From positions 310,001-374,000 of the forward strand of contig JAHQIY010000021.1 of the NCBI GenBank assembly GCA_019054805.1: DNA of 64,000 nucleotides. Direction: 5' to 3'. The translations under genes were made by a program, and so were the position numbers. Position 1 is the first letter of the stretch. Every line of letters starts with the position of its first letter. Source of the DNA: Brachionus manjavacas (taxonomy: Eukaryota > Rotifera > Eurotatoria > Ploima > Brachionidae). A model generated the notes under the pieces. That model ran no database searches. It saw nothing but the letters and a program-made list of their open reading frames with translations, and was not told where the DNA came from. Below are positions 46,027 to 55,329 of the stretch, piece after piece.

Positions 46027-47604
46027 TTAATAACACAAGTTTAACTTTTTATTATTTTCGTACAAATCGTGCTTAATATTAATGCAACCAGTTAACGAAT
46101 AAAACCAGTTATCGTGGCTTAATTGTAAATTTTTGCGTTGCTTTATTAGGTTATATTTGCCGTTTAATTTTGTTATCATACTATCACTAGCCCACGAAAA
46201 TGCAAAAACATGGGTTTGTTGAATAGGTGCAGGGGTAGAACCATGCCCTGTTATACCGTTTTCGCCTAAACTTTCGCCGTGGTCTGCTGCATAAAACATT
46301 AAAGTTGGAGTGTTTTTAAACATTTGTATTAAGTTGTATAATACGTAATCGGTGTATAAAATTGTGTTATCGTAACTGTTGTTAAACTTATTAAAGGTTG
46401 GTGTATAGCGGTATTGGTAAGGGCTATGAGACCCTGTTAAATACAACACAATAAAATTACCGGTAGGCTTTTGTTTTAGAATATCTTTTACTAAAGGTAG
46501 CAGGTATTCATCGTAAATATAGCCATTAGCATTAGTTTGCGTACGTAAAGAGCTAGAAAAAGCTATTTTATTAGCCAAATACGCCGCTATGTAAAACGAG
46601 TTATTGCCACGCTCGTAAGCAGATTGCGATGATAAAAACGCCGTATTAAAGCCTAGGTTATTAAAAACCGAAAAAATATTTTCTTCGATTGGTGGGTAAT
46701 TAAAAGTTTGCTTATTATGGTGAGATAAAATACAATTAACGCTTATTCTGCTAATATTGCCACAACTAGAAAAATTGTTAAAAACCACTAAATTAGGCAC
46801 AGTTGCTAATAATGGGTTGGTATTATTTTTGTAACCTAATAAACTGTGGCGATCTGCACGGTCGCTTTCGCCTATTACTAGCACTACGTTGTAATCTTTT
46901 TTACTAAAAGCACTGTTTTGTGGAATATTAAAATTGTATTTATTAAAAATATCTTTAGTTGGTAGCGTATAACTACGTAACCTAACAAAATACTGATAAA
47001 AAGCCACTGTATAATTAAAAGGTACATAATTAGAATACAAAGCACGTAATCCACGGACGTGTTTGTATAGGTCTGGGTTGGCAATTTTACTTGCATAGTA
47101 AAAACTACCTGCAACACCTAACTGTATTGCCACGGCTATAGCAAACCCAACTAATTTAGAGTGCGATTTACTTGCAGAATTAATACGAATTTTAAAAATT
47201 AAAATTAAAATTGGTAATATTAACGTAAATAAAATCCAAATAATTAGTTTGTAATTAACAAAGGCTAGTATTTCGGCTTGGTTGGTTTCAAACAAGGTGC
47301 CTACTATGGTTTCATCAAAATAAATTTTATTAAATAAAATAAAATAACCAACTAAGCTATTACCTATTATAAAAATTAGTGTTAGTATTTTTAATAACCA
47401 ACCAGAAAAACTAAATACGGTAAAAAATGCTATTAATGTAGCACTAGCCACTAGCATTTCGCCTAAAATATTTACATAGTTAATAGGCAAGGCATTAACA
47501 GAAAAAACATTAAATCTAGAAATTAACAAAATAAAATTATAAACTACTACTAACGCAAATGTGCTAGCAAATACATATCCAGTTTTAGATAAATAAATAC
47601 GCAA
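46027..47604 (-). CDS. EptA-family phosphoethanolamine transferase with Ser nucleophile
   Basis: An inner-membrane sulfatase-fold enzyme of 525 residues. About five membrane helices occupy residues 8-175, then a periplasmic catalytic domain. Visible features are Glu246 in VIGESDRADRHSLLGY, the disulfide pair Cys281/Cys291, His393 in GSHSPYQ, Asp441-His442 in AADHGESLG and His454. The residue at the nucleophile position, four after Cys281, is Ser285, where EptA and MCR proteins have Thr. Family members transfer phosphoethanolamine from phosphatidylethanolamine to lipid A. It lies between the DGK1-like gene and skp. The substrate here is inferred. Confidence 0.85.
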   Translation of the reverse strand: MRIYLSKTGYVFASTFALVVVYNFILLISRFNVFSVNALPINYVNILGEMLVASATLIAFFTVFSFSGWLLKILTLIFIIGNSLVGYFILFNKIYFDETIVGTLFETNQAEILAFVNYKLIIWILFTLILPILILIFKIRINSASKSHSKLVGFAIAVAIQLGVAGSFYYASKIANPDLYKHVRGLRALYSNYVPFNYTVAFYQYFVRLRSYTLPTKDIFNKYNFNIPQNSAFSKKDYNVVLVIGESDRADRHSLLGYKNNTNPLLATVPNLVVFNNFSSCGNISRISVNCILSHHNKQTFNYPPIEENIFSVFNNLGFNTAFLSSQSAYERGNNSFYIAAYLANKIAFSSSLRTQTNANGYIYDEYLLPLVKDILKQKPTGNFIVLYLTGSHSPYQYRYTPTFNKFNNSYDNTILYTDYVLYNLIQMFKNTPTLMFYAADHGESLGENGITGHGSTPAPIQQTHVFAFSWASDSMITKLNGKYNLIKQRKNLQLSHDNWFYSLTGCINIKHDLYENNKKLNLCY

Positions 47605-47629
47605 AACAACCTCTTATTATTGTATATTT

Positions 47630-48262
47630 TTAAATACTGCCAACCGCTAAATAGCTAAATAAAGCAAAGGCTATAGTTACTATAAAATTATCGTCTAAAT
47701 TAAGTTTGTTGCTATAAAGCTCTACTATGGCGGTTAAAATTATAGGTATTACTAAGTATAACGCATTAATATTAACAAAAGCAGAATACACATAAATTAA
47801 TACAAAACCTAGCATAATAAACATAATAAAACCTTCGGCCGATTTATGCAAACTACCAAAATAATTTTTAGCTATATTTAATTTACCACCGTATTTTATA
47901 CCAAATAACGAAGCCCCCGTATCGCAAACAATAACCACAAACATACTTAATACAGCAATATGTTTACTAAAAAAAGCTATAACTATTAAAAATGCTAGTA
48001 GCATCCAAAAAGCACCTGTAAATTTTTTGTTTTCGGTTTCTTTTTTACGTAATATTTTGTAAAAAAACTGTAAAAATGGTAATTTAATATTATTTATACG
48101 CAATAAATCCCACGCTAATACTATTAGTAGCAAAACCCATATAATATTTAACATAGTACTTTTGTTAGTAAACAAATATAGTACTGGGTATGTGGCCGAA
48201 CTTAAATGTATTAATTTACGCTTTATCTCGTTTAAAAATATAGAATTACTAACCATAAACAC
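47630..48262 (-). CDS. DGK1/SEC59-like membrane lipid kinase
   Basis: A 210-residue polytopic protein with about seven membrane helices. Motifs of the dolichol kinase, DGK1 and VTE5 family are present: RKLIHLSS near the N-terminus, VCDTGASLFGIKYGG, LHKSAEGFIMF and a C-terminal ELYSNKLNLDDNF. Eukaryotic members phosphorylate dolichol, diacylglycerol or phytol using CTP. The bacterial members are mostly uncharacterised. A role in lipid or polyprenol phosphate recycling is plausible. EptA reactions release diacylglycerol, and the eptA-like gene lies 26 nt downstream. That link is inference. Confidence 0.78.
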   Translation of the reverse strand: MFMVSNSIFLNEIKRKLIHLSSATYPVLYLFTNKSTMLNIIWVLLLIVLAWDLLRINNIKLPFLQFFYKILRKKETENKKFTGAFWMLLAFLIVIAFFSKHIAVLSMFVVIVCDTGASLFGIKYGGKLNIAKNYFGSLHKSAEGFIMFIMLGFVLIYVYSAFVNINALYLVIPIILTAIVELYSNKLNLDDNFIVTIAFALFSYLAVGSI

Positions 48263-48294
48263 TCTTGTAGTTTTTTTTATTTAAATTAATTGTA

Positions 48295-50406
48295 TTAAGA
48301 ATTTAAAAAGCTTTTTAATCTTTTAGATCTACTAGGATGCTTTAATTTACGCAAAGCCTTAGCTTCTATTTGTCTAATACGCTCTCTGGTAACGGTAAAC
48401 TGTTGCCCTACTTCTTCTAGGGTTTTATCGCTAGATGTTCCTAAGCCAAAGCGTAATCTAAGCACACGTTCTTCTCGTGGGGTTAGTGTACTTAAAATTT
48501 GATTAATAGATTTTTTTAAATCGGTATGAATAGCAATATCTAAAGGTTGAATTATTTTTTTGTCTTCTAAAAAATCGCCCAAAAAGCTATCTTCATCGTT
48601 AATTGGGGTTTCTAAAGAAACTGGCTCTTTAGAAATACGCAACACTTTACGTACTTTATCTACCGATAAATTTAACTCTAACGCTAGCTCTTCTGGTATT
48701 GGCTCTTTACCATGAGACTGCGAAAACGCCGTAGAAGCTTTAACCACTTTATTAATGGTTTCTATCATATGTACTGGTATTCTTATAGTACGGCTTTGGT
48801 CTGCTATAGCACGAGTTATGGCTTGTCTTATCCACCAAGTAGCGTAGGTAGAAAACTTATGGCCACGGGTGTAATCAAACTTATGCACGGCTCTCATTAA
48901 GCCAATGTTGCCTTCTTGTATTAAATCGCTACGTTGTAAGCCACGGTTAAAGTATTTGTTAGATATGGATATAACCAGCCTTAGGTTGCCTTCTATCATA
49001 TCTTGCTTACCAGATTTTTGATGATATTCGCCACGTTCTATTAATGCAATTATGCTTTTAATTTTAGCTAATGGTAGCCCCACGCTTAACACTATGGTTT
49101 TTAAACTTTGGGCGTAATTTTTAATTAAATCGGCATAAATTTCGGTAAAATTAGCTAAAATTGGCTCTTTTTGTATTAATTTTTTTAATTGATTTTTATA
49201 CAAAAAGTCTTCAATATTATCTACTAAAAATTTTTTATCTACGCCACTGTCTGCAAAAATATTAACCAATTTAATTTCTATGGCTTTTATTTCTTTGTCT
49301 AGCTCTTTAGTTTTATTAATTATTAAAGAAACCACGCTTTCGTTAATAAACAAGCATTTAAATAGTTTTCTGCGTTGTTGTTGTAAGTTTTTTAAAGCGG
49401 TTGTTTCGGTAGATTCTTTACCTTTAAACAAGTTATTGGTTAGTTCTAAACATTGTTCTTTAATTTTGCTATTTACTTGTAGCAATTTATTTAATTTACT
49501 TAAAAATAGGCTTTTAATATGGTCTTCTATAATATTAATAGGCAAACCTAAGGCACTTTGATCCATGTCTTGGTCTACCATATTTATATCATTATGGCTG
49601 TCGTCTTCATCTTCTGGGTAATCATCGTTATCAGAATCCGAATCGCTATTATTGTCTTCTAGCAATTGTTTTTCTGCAATTCGTTCTTGCTCTTTTAAGT
49701 TTTTTTTGTATGTGGTTTTTAATGCTTCTATAGAGCCTAAATCATCTTTATTGCTTTCCCAAAAAGCTTGCCAATCTATTAGGTTTCTAATAAATACGTT
49801 ATCTTTTTTAAATTCTGCTAGCCAATCTTCTAACACACTATAGGTAATAGAATTAGCAATTACGCCTTCTATTATTAGCATTCTGCCGGCGTAAATGCGT
49901 TTTGCTACTGCTACTTCGCCATCTTTAGTTAAACGTTTAGAAACACTGGTAATATCTTTATAATATAATTTAACTGGGTTATCGGTTTTAGAATAACTAG
50001 CGTCTTTTTTTTCTTCGGCTTCTTCGGCCTCTTCGGCTTCTACTTCTTCTTTATCGGTAATTAAATTTTCTTTTAATTTAAAGTCTGCTTCGGTGTAGTC
50101 TACATCTTCTGCTATATCGCTAACTGTTACTACTTCTATGTTCATATCTGCAAGTACGTTTAAGGTATCTTCCATATCTTCGGCAGAAAATTTATCTACC
50201 CCTACAGATGCATTAATATCATCTAACGAAACAAACCCTCTTTTTTCGTTTATTTCTACTAGTTTGTCTACTAAAAGTACATTTTCTTTACTGGTGTTTT
50301 CTGTACTAGCTTTTTTACTTGCAGTTTTAAGCAAAGATTTATCTTGTTTTACTTTAGACTTACTGGTTTTGCTATTAGTAACATTAGTGTTTTTATTTTT
50401 AGCCAT
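48295..50406 (-). CDS. rpoD: RNA polymerase sigma-70 factor RpoD
   Basis: Primary sigma factor of 703 residues. It has region 1.1 (about 45-105), region 1.2 with [11 protein letters not shown], and a long acidic non-conserved stretch with an Asp/Ser cluster (about 248-275). Region 2 has [17 protein letters not shown] and [13 protein letters not shown] for -10 recognition, followed by region 3. Region 4 has [17 protein letters not shown] for -35 recognition. It agrees with the TTGACA/TATAAT promoters found in this window. It lies 38 nt after dnaG. Confidence 0.97.
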   Translation of the reverse strand: MAKNKNTNVTNSKTSKSKVKQDKSLLKTASKKASTENTSKENVLLVDKLVEINEKRGFVSLDDINASVGVDKFSAEDMEDTLNVLADMNIEVVTVSDIAEDVDYTEADFKLKENLITDKEEVEAEEAEEAEEKKDASYSKTDNPVKLYYKDITSVSKRLTKDGEVAVAKRIYAGRMLIIEGVIANSITYSVLEDWLAEFKKDNVFIRNLIDWQAFWESNKDDLGSIEALKTTYKKNLKEQERIAEKQLLEDNNSDSDSDNDDYPEDEDDSHNDINMVDQDMDQSALGLPINIIEDHIKSLFLSKLNKLLQVNSKIKEQCLELTNNLFKGKESTETTALKNLQQQRRKLFKCLFINESVVSLIINKTKELDKEIKAIEIKLVNIFADSGVDKKFLVDNIEDFLYKNQLKKLIQKEPILANFTEIYADLIKNYAQSLKTIVLSVGLPLAKIKSIIALIERGEYHQKSGKQDMIEGNLRLVISISNKYFNRGLQRSDLIQEGNIGLMRAVHKFDYTRGHKFSTYATWWIRQAITRAIADQSRTIRIPVHMIETINKVVKASTAFSQSHGKEPIPEELALELNLSVDKVRKVLRISKEPVSLETPINDEDSFLGDFLEDKKIIQPLDIAIHTDLKKSINQILSTLTPREERVLRLRFGLGTSSDKTLEEVGQQFTVTRERIRQIEAKALRKLKHPSRSKRLKSFLNS

Positions 50407-50444
50407 TTAGTTTGTAGTCCTGTATATTAAAATATTAAAATAAA

Positions 50445-52316
50445 CTAATTATTTAAGCTGTTTTGCTTGGTATTTAAACCCGCTAACACGTTATTTTTTT
50501 TTAACTCAGATAATTGTTTTAAAAGCACGTTAATTTTATTATAAGTTTGTTTGTATTCATTGCTAGAAGTATTTTGTATTTGTTGCAATTGCTTATACAA
50601 AGCAGATAAGCTGTTGTTAATTTGTTGTATATTTATTGTAACCTGTTGGTTGCCATTAAGCAAGCTATTTAATGTAGATTTAAAGTAGCTATATGCTGTA
50701 TTATAATTGTTTATATTGTTAAAGGTAATATTATACAATGGTTCTTCCTTTATTTTATTATACCACAACATTGCGTTATTATTGCTTTGTATAATGCTAA
50801 GTATGTTAGTATTATTAATAACGCTAATGTTATCTAATATAAATAATATTAGTTTATCTAAATACAATAGGTTGTTATTTACCTGTGCACTGCCAGATGC
50901 ATACTGGCTAAAGTTTAGCAAATACAAGTCTTCTTCTGCATTGCTTAGTATTTCGGCAAATTTAACAATGCAACAAATTAACACGCAACCTTTTAAAAAA
51001 TATTCTCGGCTATATTCTACCATATTACTATATTTTTGCAAGTTTATTGCTTTATTTGGTAGCGTTTTATTGCGTTGCAACAAATATAATTGATTTTTAA
51101 AGAATCGTTGCATTTGTTGCTTTAAGTTAAATCCTTTTATATCGTTGGTTAAGGTGTTAAGTTCTTCTAGTAAAAAACCTGCTTCTTCTGGTTTTTCTAC
51201 ATTTTTATTGGCAGATAAAAAATGCCACAACACGCTAGAAACACTTAAAGCGTTTTGTATTAAGTTGCTAAAATCTTGGGCAGAGTTGTTAGCAAAAAAG
51301 CTATCGGGGTCGGAATCTTTTAGCAATATAAAACTAGGGTTAACACTGTTACTAAGCAAGCTTAAGTACATTTTAGCTACTTTTAGCGTGGCGTTTTGCC
51401 CTGCAGAGTCGCCATCTAAACAAAAAACTGGCATTGAATTAACTTTATTAATAAAACTTAAATGGTTGCTAGTAATAGCTGTGCCTAAAGTAGCTACAGC
51501 GGTATTAAAACCTTGTTGATGCAAGGTTATAACATCTATGTAGCCTTCGGTTATTATTAAATTACTATGTTTAACGTTGTTTATAGCAAGGTTAATGCCG
51601 TATAGGTTTTCTTTTTTAGAAAAAAGTAGGCTTTCTTTAGAATTTAAATATTTAGGTTGCACGTTGGCTAGCATGGTTCTGCCACCAAAGGCTATGGTTT
51701 GGTTGTTAATATTAATAATAGGAAAAATAATACGCTCTTTAAAGGGTTCGTAAATTATACCATTGCTATTATAGGCTTTTAGGCCAATTTCTAGTAGGTC
51801 TTCTTCGTTAGCACCGTTGGCGTATAAAATCTCCCACAGTTGGTTGTTGTTAGCTAGGCTGTAACCTAAGTTAAAGTTATTAATTGTAGCTAAGCTTAAG
51901 CCCCTATTTAACAAATAATTTAAAGCATTAACGTTGTTTGTGTTGTGTAAATTATCTTTAAAGTAATTGGTAGCTAAGGCACATAAATTAAGCAATTTTT
52001 GTTTATAGCTTTTTTGCTCTAATTCTTTTTCTGAAAGCGGGGCTAAAGTAATACCTAGCATGTTAGCAAAGTGTTGCAAGGTTATGTTAAAGCTAACATT
52101 GTTAAACTTGCTGTAAAAATCAAACACATTGCCTTTGGCTTGGCAACCAAAACAGTAAAATACGCCTTTTGCAGGGTTAACAAAAAAAGACGGAGTTTTT
52201 TCGCCATGAAAAGGACAAATACCTAAGTATTCTTTACCATGGGGCTTAAGCTTAATGTGTTGCCCTATAATTTGTACAATATCAAGCTTATTTCTAATAT
52301 CTTCTATTGTGCTCAT
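50445..52316 (-). CDS. dnaG: DNA primase DnaG
   Basis: Makes RNA primers at the fork. The CHC2 zinc finger uses Cys34, His37, Cys55 and Cys58. The TOPRIM domain has IITEGYIDVITLHQ and FCLDGDSAGQ, which supply the metal-binding acids. A divergent, Asn-rich C-terminal helicase-binding region follows. Length 623 is normal. It lies between yqeY and rpoD, a conserved alphaproteobacterial order. Confidence 0.96.
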   Translation of the reverse strand: MSTIEDIRNKLDIVQIIGQHIKLKPHGKEYLGICPFHGEKTPSFFVNPAKGVFYCFGCQAKGNVFDFYSKFNNVSFNITLQHFANMLGITLAPLSEKELEQKSYKQKLLNLCALATNYFKDNLHNTNNVNALNYLLNRGLSLATINNFNLGYSLANNNQLWEILYANGANEEDLLEIGLKAYNSNGIIYEPFKERIIFPIININNQTIAFGGRTMLANVQPKYLNSKESLLFSKKENLYGINLAINNVKHSNLIITEGYIDVITLHQQGFNTAVATLGTAITSNHLSFINKVNSMPVFCLDGDSAGQNATLKVAKMYLSLLSNSVNPSFILLKDSDPDSFFANNSAQDFSNLIQNALSVSSVLWHFLSANKNVEKPEEAGFLLEELNTLTNDIKGFNLKQQMQRFFKNQLYLLQRNKTLPNKAINLQKYSNMVEYSREYFLKGCVLICCIVKFAEILSNAEEDLYLLNFSQYASGSAQVNNNLLYLDKLILFILDNISVINNTNILSIIQSNNNAMLWYNKIKEEPLYNITFNNINNYNTAYSYFKSTLNSLLNGNQQVTINIQQINNSLSALYKQLQQIQNTSSNEYKQTYNKINVLLKQLSELKKNNVLAGLNTKQNSLNN

Positions 52317-52347
52317 ACTTTAATTAGGTTGCCTTGGTTTATATGGT

Positions 52348-52833
52348 TTAACTTAAAATGCTTTTAACTGTGGTGCTAACCAAAGCCATATCTACATTAT
52401 TAGCATAATTTTGCTTAATGTGTGCAATAATTTTACCCATTTCTTTAACCGATTCTATCTTTAATTCTGCAATGGTTTGTTTAACTATTTCTGTGGTTTT
52501 TTCTGCACTAAATTGCTCTGGCAAAAACTTATTAATAATGGTTATTTCCGCTTGCTCTTTTTGGGCTAAATCTAGCCTACTGGCGTTGGTGTATTGCAAT
52601 ACAGAGTCCATGCGTTGTTTTACCATTTGTTTAAGCAGCGCTATGGTATCATCGTTAGTAATTTGTTTATTGGTTGTGCGGTTGTTAATTTCTAGTTCTT
52701 TAATTTTAGCTATTATTAACCTTGCTACAGAAACCTCTTCGGCTTGTTTATTTTTCATACTAGCTATCATAAATTTAGTTATTTCGTCTTTTAACATTAG
52801 ATTCTCCGTATACTTTAAGTTTAGTTGTTGCAA
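52348..52833 (-). CDS. yqeY: GatB/YqeY domain protein
   Basis: A 161-residue all-helical YqeY protein with an N-terminal LRLIIAKIKELEIN-like region (here VARLIIAKIKEL), DDTIALLKQMVKQRMDS and a C-terminal EMGKIIAHIKQNY. It resembles the tail of GatB that contacts tRNA. Its function is not established, although YqeY-like domains may act on aminoacyl-tRNA. First gene of yqeY-dnaG-rpoD. Confidence 0.9.
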   Translation of the reverse strand: MQQLNLKYTENLMLKDEITKFMIASMKNKQAEEVSVARLIIAKIKELEINNRTTNKQITNDDTIALLKQMVKQRMDSVLQYTNASRLDLAQKEQAEITIINKFLPEQFSAEKTTEIVKQTIAELKIESVKEMGKIIAHIKQNYANNVDMALVSTTVKSILS

Positions 52834-52869
52834 AAAATAGAATTTAATACTAACATTTTAACTATTAAT

Positions 52870-52898
52870 TTGTTTTATATGTAAATATATTATATACT
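52870..52898 (+). promoter_or_regulatory. Possible greA promoter
   Basis: TTGTTT (52870-52875) and TATACT (52893-52898) with 17-bp spacing, about 90 bp before the greA start. The region is very AT-rich, so chance matches are likely. Confidence 0.35.
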
Positions 52899-52986
52899 AC
52901 TTAAAATTATTTTGTATATATTTAAAGGCAACAACAATATAAAATTATAAAAAAAATTATGGTATAAAAACTAACGGAGACCAATT

Positions 52987-53460
52987 ATGAACAAAATACC
53001 TTTAACAATTGCGGGCGTAAAAACACTAGAAGAAGAAAAAAGTAAACTAAAAAATATAGACAGACCCAACATAATAAAAGCAATTGCCGCCGCCAGAGAA
53101 CTTGGGGATTTATCGGAAAATGCAGAATACCACGCCGCCAGAGAGCAACAAAGTTTTATAGAGGGGCGTATTCAAGAATTAGAAGATATTTTAGCCAGAG
53201 CAGAAATAATAAACCCTAAAACTATAAATACCAATAAAGTGGTTTTTGGTGCCACGGTTACTATTTTAAATTTAGATAGCAACCAAGAAAAAACTTACCA
53301 AATTGTTGGCGAGCCCGAGGCAAACTTAGAAAATAACTTAATTTCTTATTCTTCGCCCATTGGTAAAGCTTTAATAGGAAAAACCGAAGGCGAAATTGTA
53401 GATGTTAACACTAATAAAAAAGTATCTTCGTTTGAAGTACTAAAAGTAAATTACTTATAA
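52987..53460 (+). CDS. greA: Transcription elongation factor GreA
   Basis: Rescues backtracked RNA polymerase by stimulating transcript cleavage. The 157 residues have an N-terminal coiled coil with the acidic-tip motif GDLSENAEYHAAREQQ (about 38-53) and a C-terminal FKBP-like domain with SPIGKALIGKTEGEIVDV. GGAG ribosome binding site. It is monocistronic and ends in a strong terminator. Confidence 0.97.
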   Translation: MNKIPLTIAGVKTLEEEKSKLKNIDRPNIIKAIAAARELGDLSENAEYHAAREQQSFIEGRIQELEDILARAEIINPKTINTNKVVFGATVTILNLDSNQEKTYQIVGEPEANLENNLISYSSPIGKALIGKTEGEIVDVNTNKKVSSFEVLKVNYL

Positions 53461-53485
53461 AAAAACTAAACAAATTGTAAACTAT

Positions 53486-53520
53486 AATAGAGTTTATACA
53501 ACAATAAACTCTATTTTTTT
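53486..53520 (+). terminator. Rho-independent terminator of greA
   Basis: Perfect 12-bp stem AATAGAGTTTAT (53486-53497) with ATAAACTCTATT (53504-53515), six-base loop, then a T-run. About 25 nt after the greA stop. Confidence 0.93.
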
Positions 53521-53678
53521 ATATAGTTTTTTTAACACAGTGCTTTAATGCGTTATTTGCATTATTTATTAAAGTTGTATTTTTATATAAGTTGGGTTTA
53601 ATGGTTAGTATGTAGTATTATTATTTTACTAAAATAAATTTTACAATAATACGTTATATAGCTTTATATAGCACAATG

Positions 53679-54170
53679 TTATACCAAAACGGCTGTGGTA
53701 CGCTTTATTTCTTTAGAAATTTTAGTGGTTCTAACTTTACTTAAAAAAGGCACTTTACCTAAGCTTTCGTTTATTAGTTTATGATAATCTAATTCATCTT
53801 TTGCTACTATTTTTATTAAATAGTCGGTATTGTTGCTTAAGCCGTATATTTCTAATATATTGGGTATTGCTGTAATGGCTTGTTCAAATAGTTCAAACTC
53901 TTTGGGGTTGCTGGCTTTAGTTACTACAGATGCATAAACTATTAAATTATAATTAAAAAGCGAGTAGTTTAATGTAGCATAAAAACCGGTTATAAAGCCT
54001 TCTTCTTCTAACGCTTTTACTCGGCGTAAACACGGAGACGGAGATATACCCACAATAGAAGATAGTTCTATATTAGAAATTCTACCATTAGATTGCAGTG
54101 TATTAAGAATTTTACGGTCTATTTCGTCTAGTTTATATTTTTTTGCCATTTTTATTTTTAATAATAACAA
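53679..54170 (-). CDS. Lrp/AsnC-family transcriptional regulator
   Basis: A 163-residue feast/famine regulator. The N-terminal winged helix has LDEIDRKILNTLQSNGRISNIELSSIVGIS and a recognition helix SPSPCLRRVKALEEEGFI. A C-terminal RAM ligand-binding domain with ILEIYGLSNNTDYLIKIVAKD follows. Family members sense amino acids, often leucine or another single amino acid, and commonly control proline and branched-chain metabolism. Divergent from trxB, with an inverted repeat between them that could be its own operator. The only clear DNA-binding specific regulator in the window. Confidence 0.93.
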   Translation of the reverse strand: MLLLKIKMAKKYKLDEIDRKILNTLQSNGRISNIELSSIVGISPSPCLRRVKALEEEGFITGFYATLNYSLFNYNLIVYASVVTKASNPKEFELFEQAITAIPNILEIYGLSNNTDYLIKIVAKDELDYHKLINESLGKVPFLSKVRTTKISKEIKRTTAVLV

Positions 54171-54229
54171 ATCAATAAAAATCTGTTATAAAAATTGTTA
54201 ATAATTACATTGTAACGGTGTATAAAAAA

Positions 54230-54271
54230 TTAGGCAATTTATATTTAACAAGTTAGTATATTATTGCCTAA
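54230..54271. repeat. Inverted repeat in the lrp-trxB divergent region
   Basis: Perfect 9-bp arms TTAGGCAAT (54230-54238) and ATTGCCTAA (54263-54271) with a 24-bp AT-only-like spacer. It lies about 60 bp upstream of the regulator gene and just upstream of the trxB promoter. Confidence 0.85.
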
Positions 54272-54292
54272 CATTTTTATGCTACACATAAA

Positions 54293-54321
54293 TTTACAAC
54301 TATAAATTAGTATGCTATAAT
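54293..54321 (+). promoter_or_regulatory. trxB promoter
   Basis: TTTACA (54293-54298) and TATAAT (54316-54321) with a 17-bp spacer, about 43 bp before the trxB ATG. Close to consensus. Confidence 0.72.
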
Positions 54322-54364
54322 ACACAAATAACAAGTACAATAAACAACTAATGCAAAATTAAAA

Positions 54365-55306
54365 ATGACAACACATAACATTATAATTATAGGTAGCGGA
54401 CCCGCCGGTTACTCTGCTGCAATATACGCACAACGTGCTGGTTTAAAAACATTATTAATAGAAGGCCTACAAGTTGGTGGGCAATTAACCCTAACCACAC
54501 ATGTAGAAAACTACCCTGGTTTTAAAAGCATTTTAGGTACTAATTTAATGCAAAATATGCGCGAACAAGCCTTAGAACTAGGCGTAGAAATTAAAAGCGA
54601 TTATATTACACAAGCAAACCTAAATGTTTATCCGTATCAATTGCAAGGCTCTGGCTCTACTTATTTAGCCAATAGCATTATTATTTGCACAGGATCTTCT
54701 GCTAAATGGTTAGATGCTAAAGGCGTAAAAGAATTAGCGGGCTTTGGCGTTTCTACTTGTGCCACTTGCGATGGTTTCTTTTTTAAAAACCAAGACGTTG
54801 CCGTGGTTGGCGGTGGTAACAGTGCATTAGAAGAATCACTATATTTAGCTGGTATTGCTAAGCAGGTTCATCTTATTCATCGTAGAGACACCTTTAGGGG
54901 CGAACACATAATGGTACAACGTGTTAAAAATACACCTAACATTACTATTCATTACAACAGCCAAATTGTGCAGGCAATTTCTAGCCCTACCGCTAAAGAA
55001 CTAACCGCACTGCAACTTACAAACAACCAAACCAACACCACTAGCACCTTAAATGTTAATGGTTTGTTTATTGCAATAGGGCACAACCCTAATACGCAAT
55101 TTGTTAAAGATTATTTAATGTTAGATGAAGATAACTACCTAGTAACCCACAACAACGGCACACAAGCATTAGATAAAAACGGTAACGTTAAAAAAGGCGT
55201 ATTTGTAGCGGGAGATGTAAGAGACAAAATTTACCGCCAAGCTATTAGTTCTGCAGGTTTTGGGGCTATGGCCGCATTAGATGCTTATAAATTTTTACAG
55301 CATTAA
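54365..55306 (+). CDS. trxB: Thioredoxin-disulfide reductase TrxB
   Basis: FAD- and NADPH-dependent reductase of thioredoxin. It has the N-terminal FAD motif GSGPAG (about 10-15), the redox pair Cys132-Ala-Thr-Cys135, the NADPH motif VVGGGNSALEE and a C-terminal GVFVAGDVRDK for FAD. The 313-residue length is normal. It is followed 23 nt later by uvrB on the same strand. Confidence 0.97.
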   Translation: MTTHNIIIIGSGPAGYSAAIYAQRAGLKTLLIEGLQVGGQLTLTTHVENYPGFKSILGTNLMQNMREQALELGVEIKSDYITQANLNVYPYQLQGSGSTYLANSIIICTGSSAKWLDAKGVKELAGFGVSTCATCDGFFFKNQDVAVVGGGNSALEESLYLAGIAKQVHLIHRRDTFRGEHIMVQRVKNTPNITIHYNSQIVQAISSPTAKELTALQLTNNQTNTTSTLNVNGLFIAIGHNPNTQFVKDYLMLDEDNYLVTHNNGTQALDKNGNVKKGVFVAGDVRDKIYRQAISSAGFGAMAALDAYKFLQH

Positions 55307-55329
55307 ATTAATATATATAATAATAAAAT

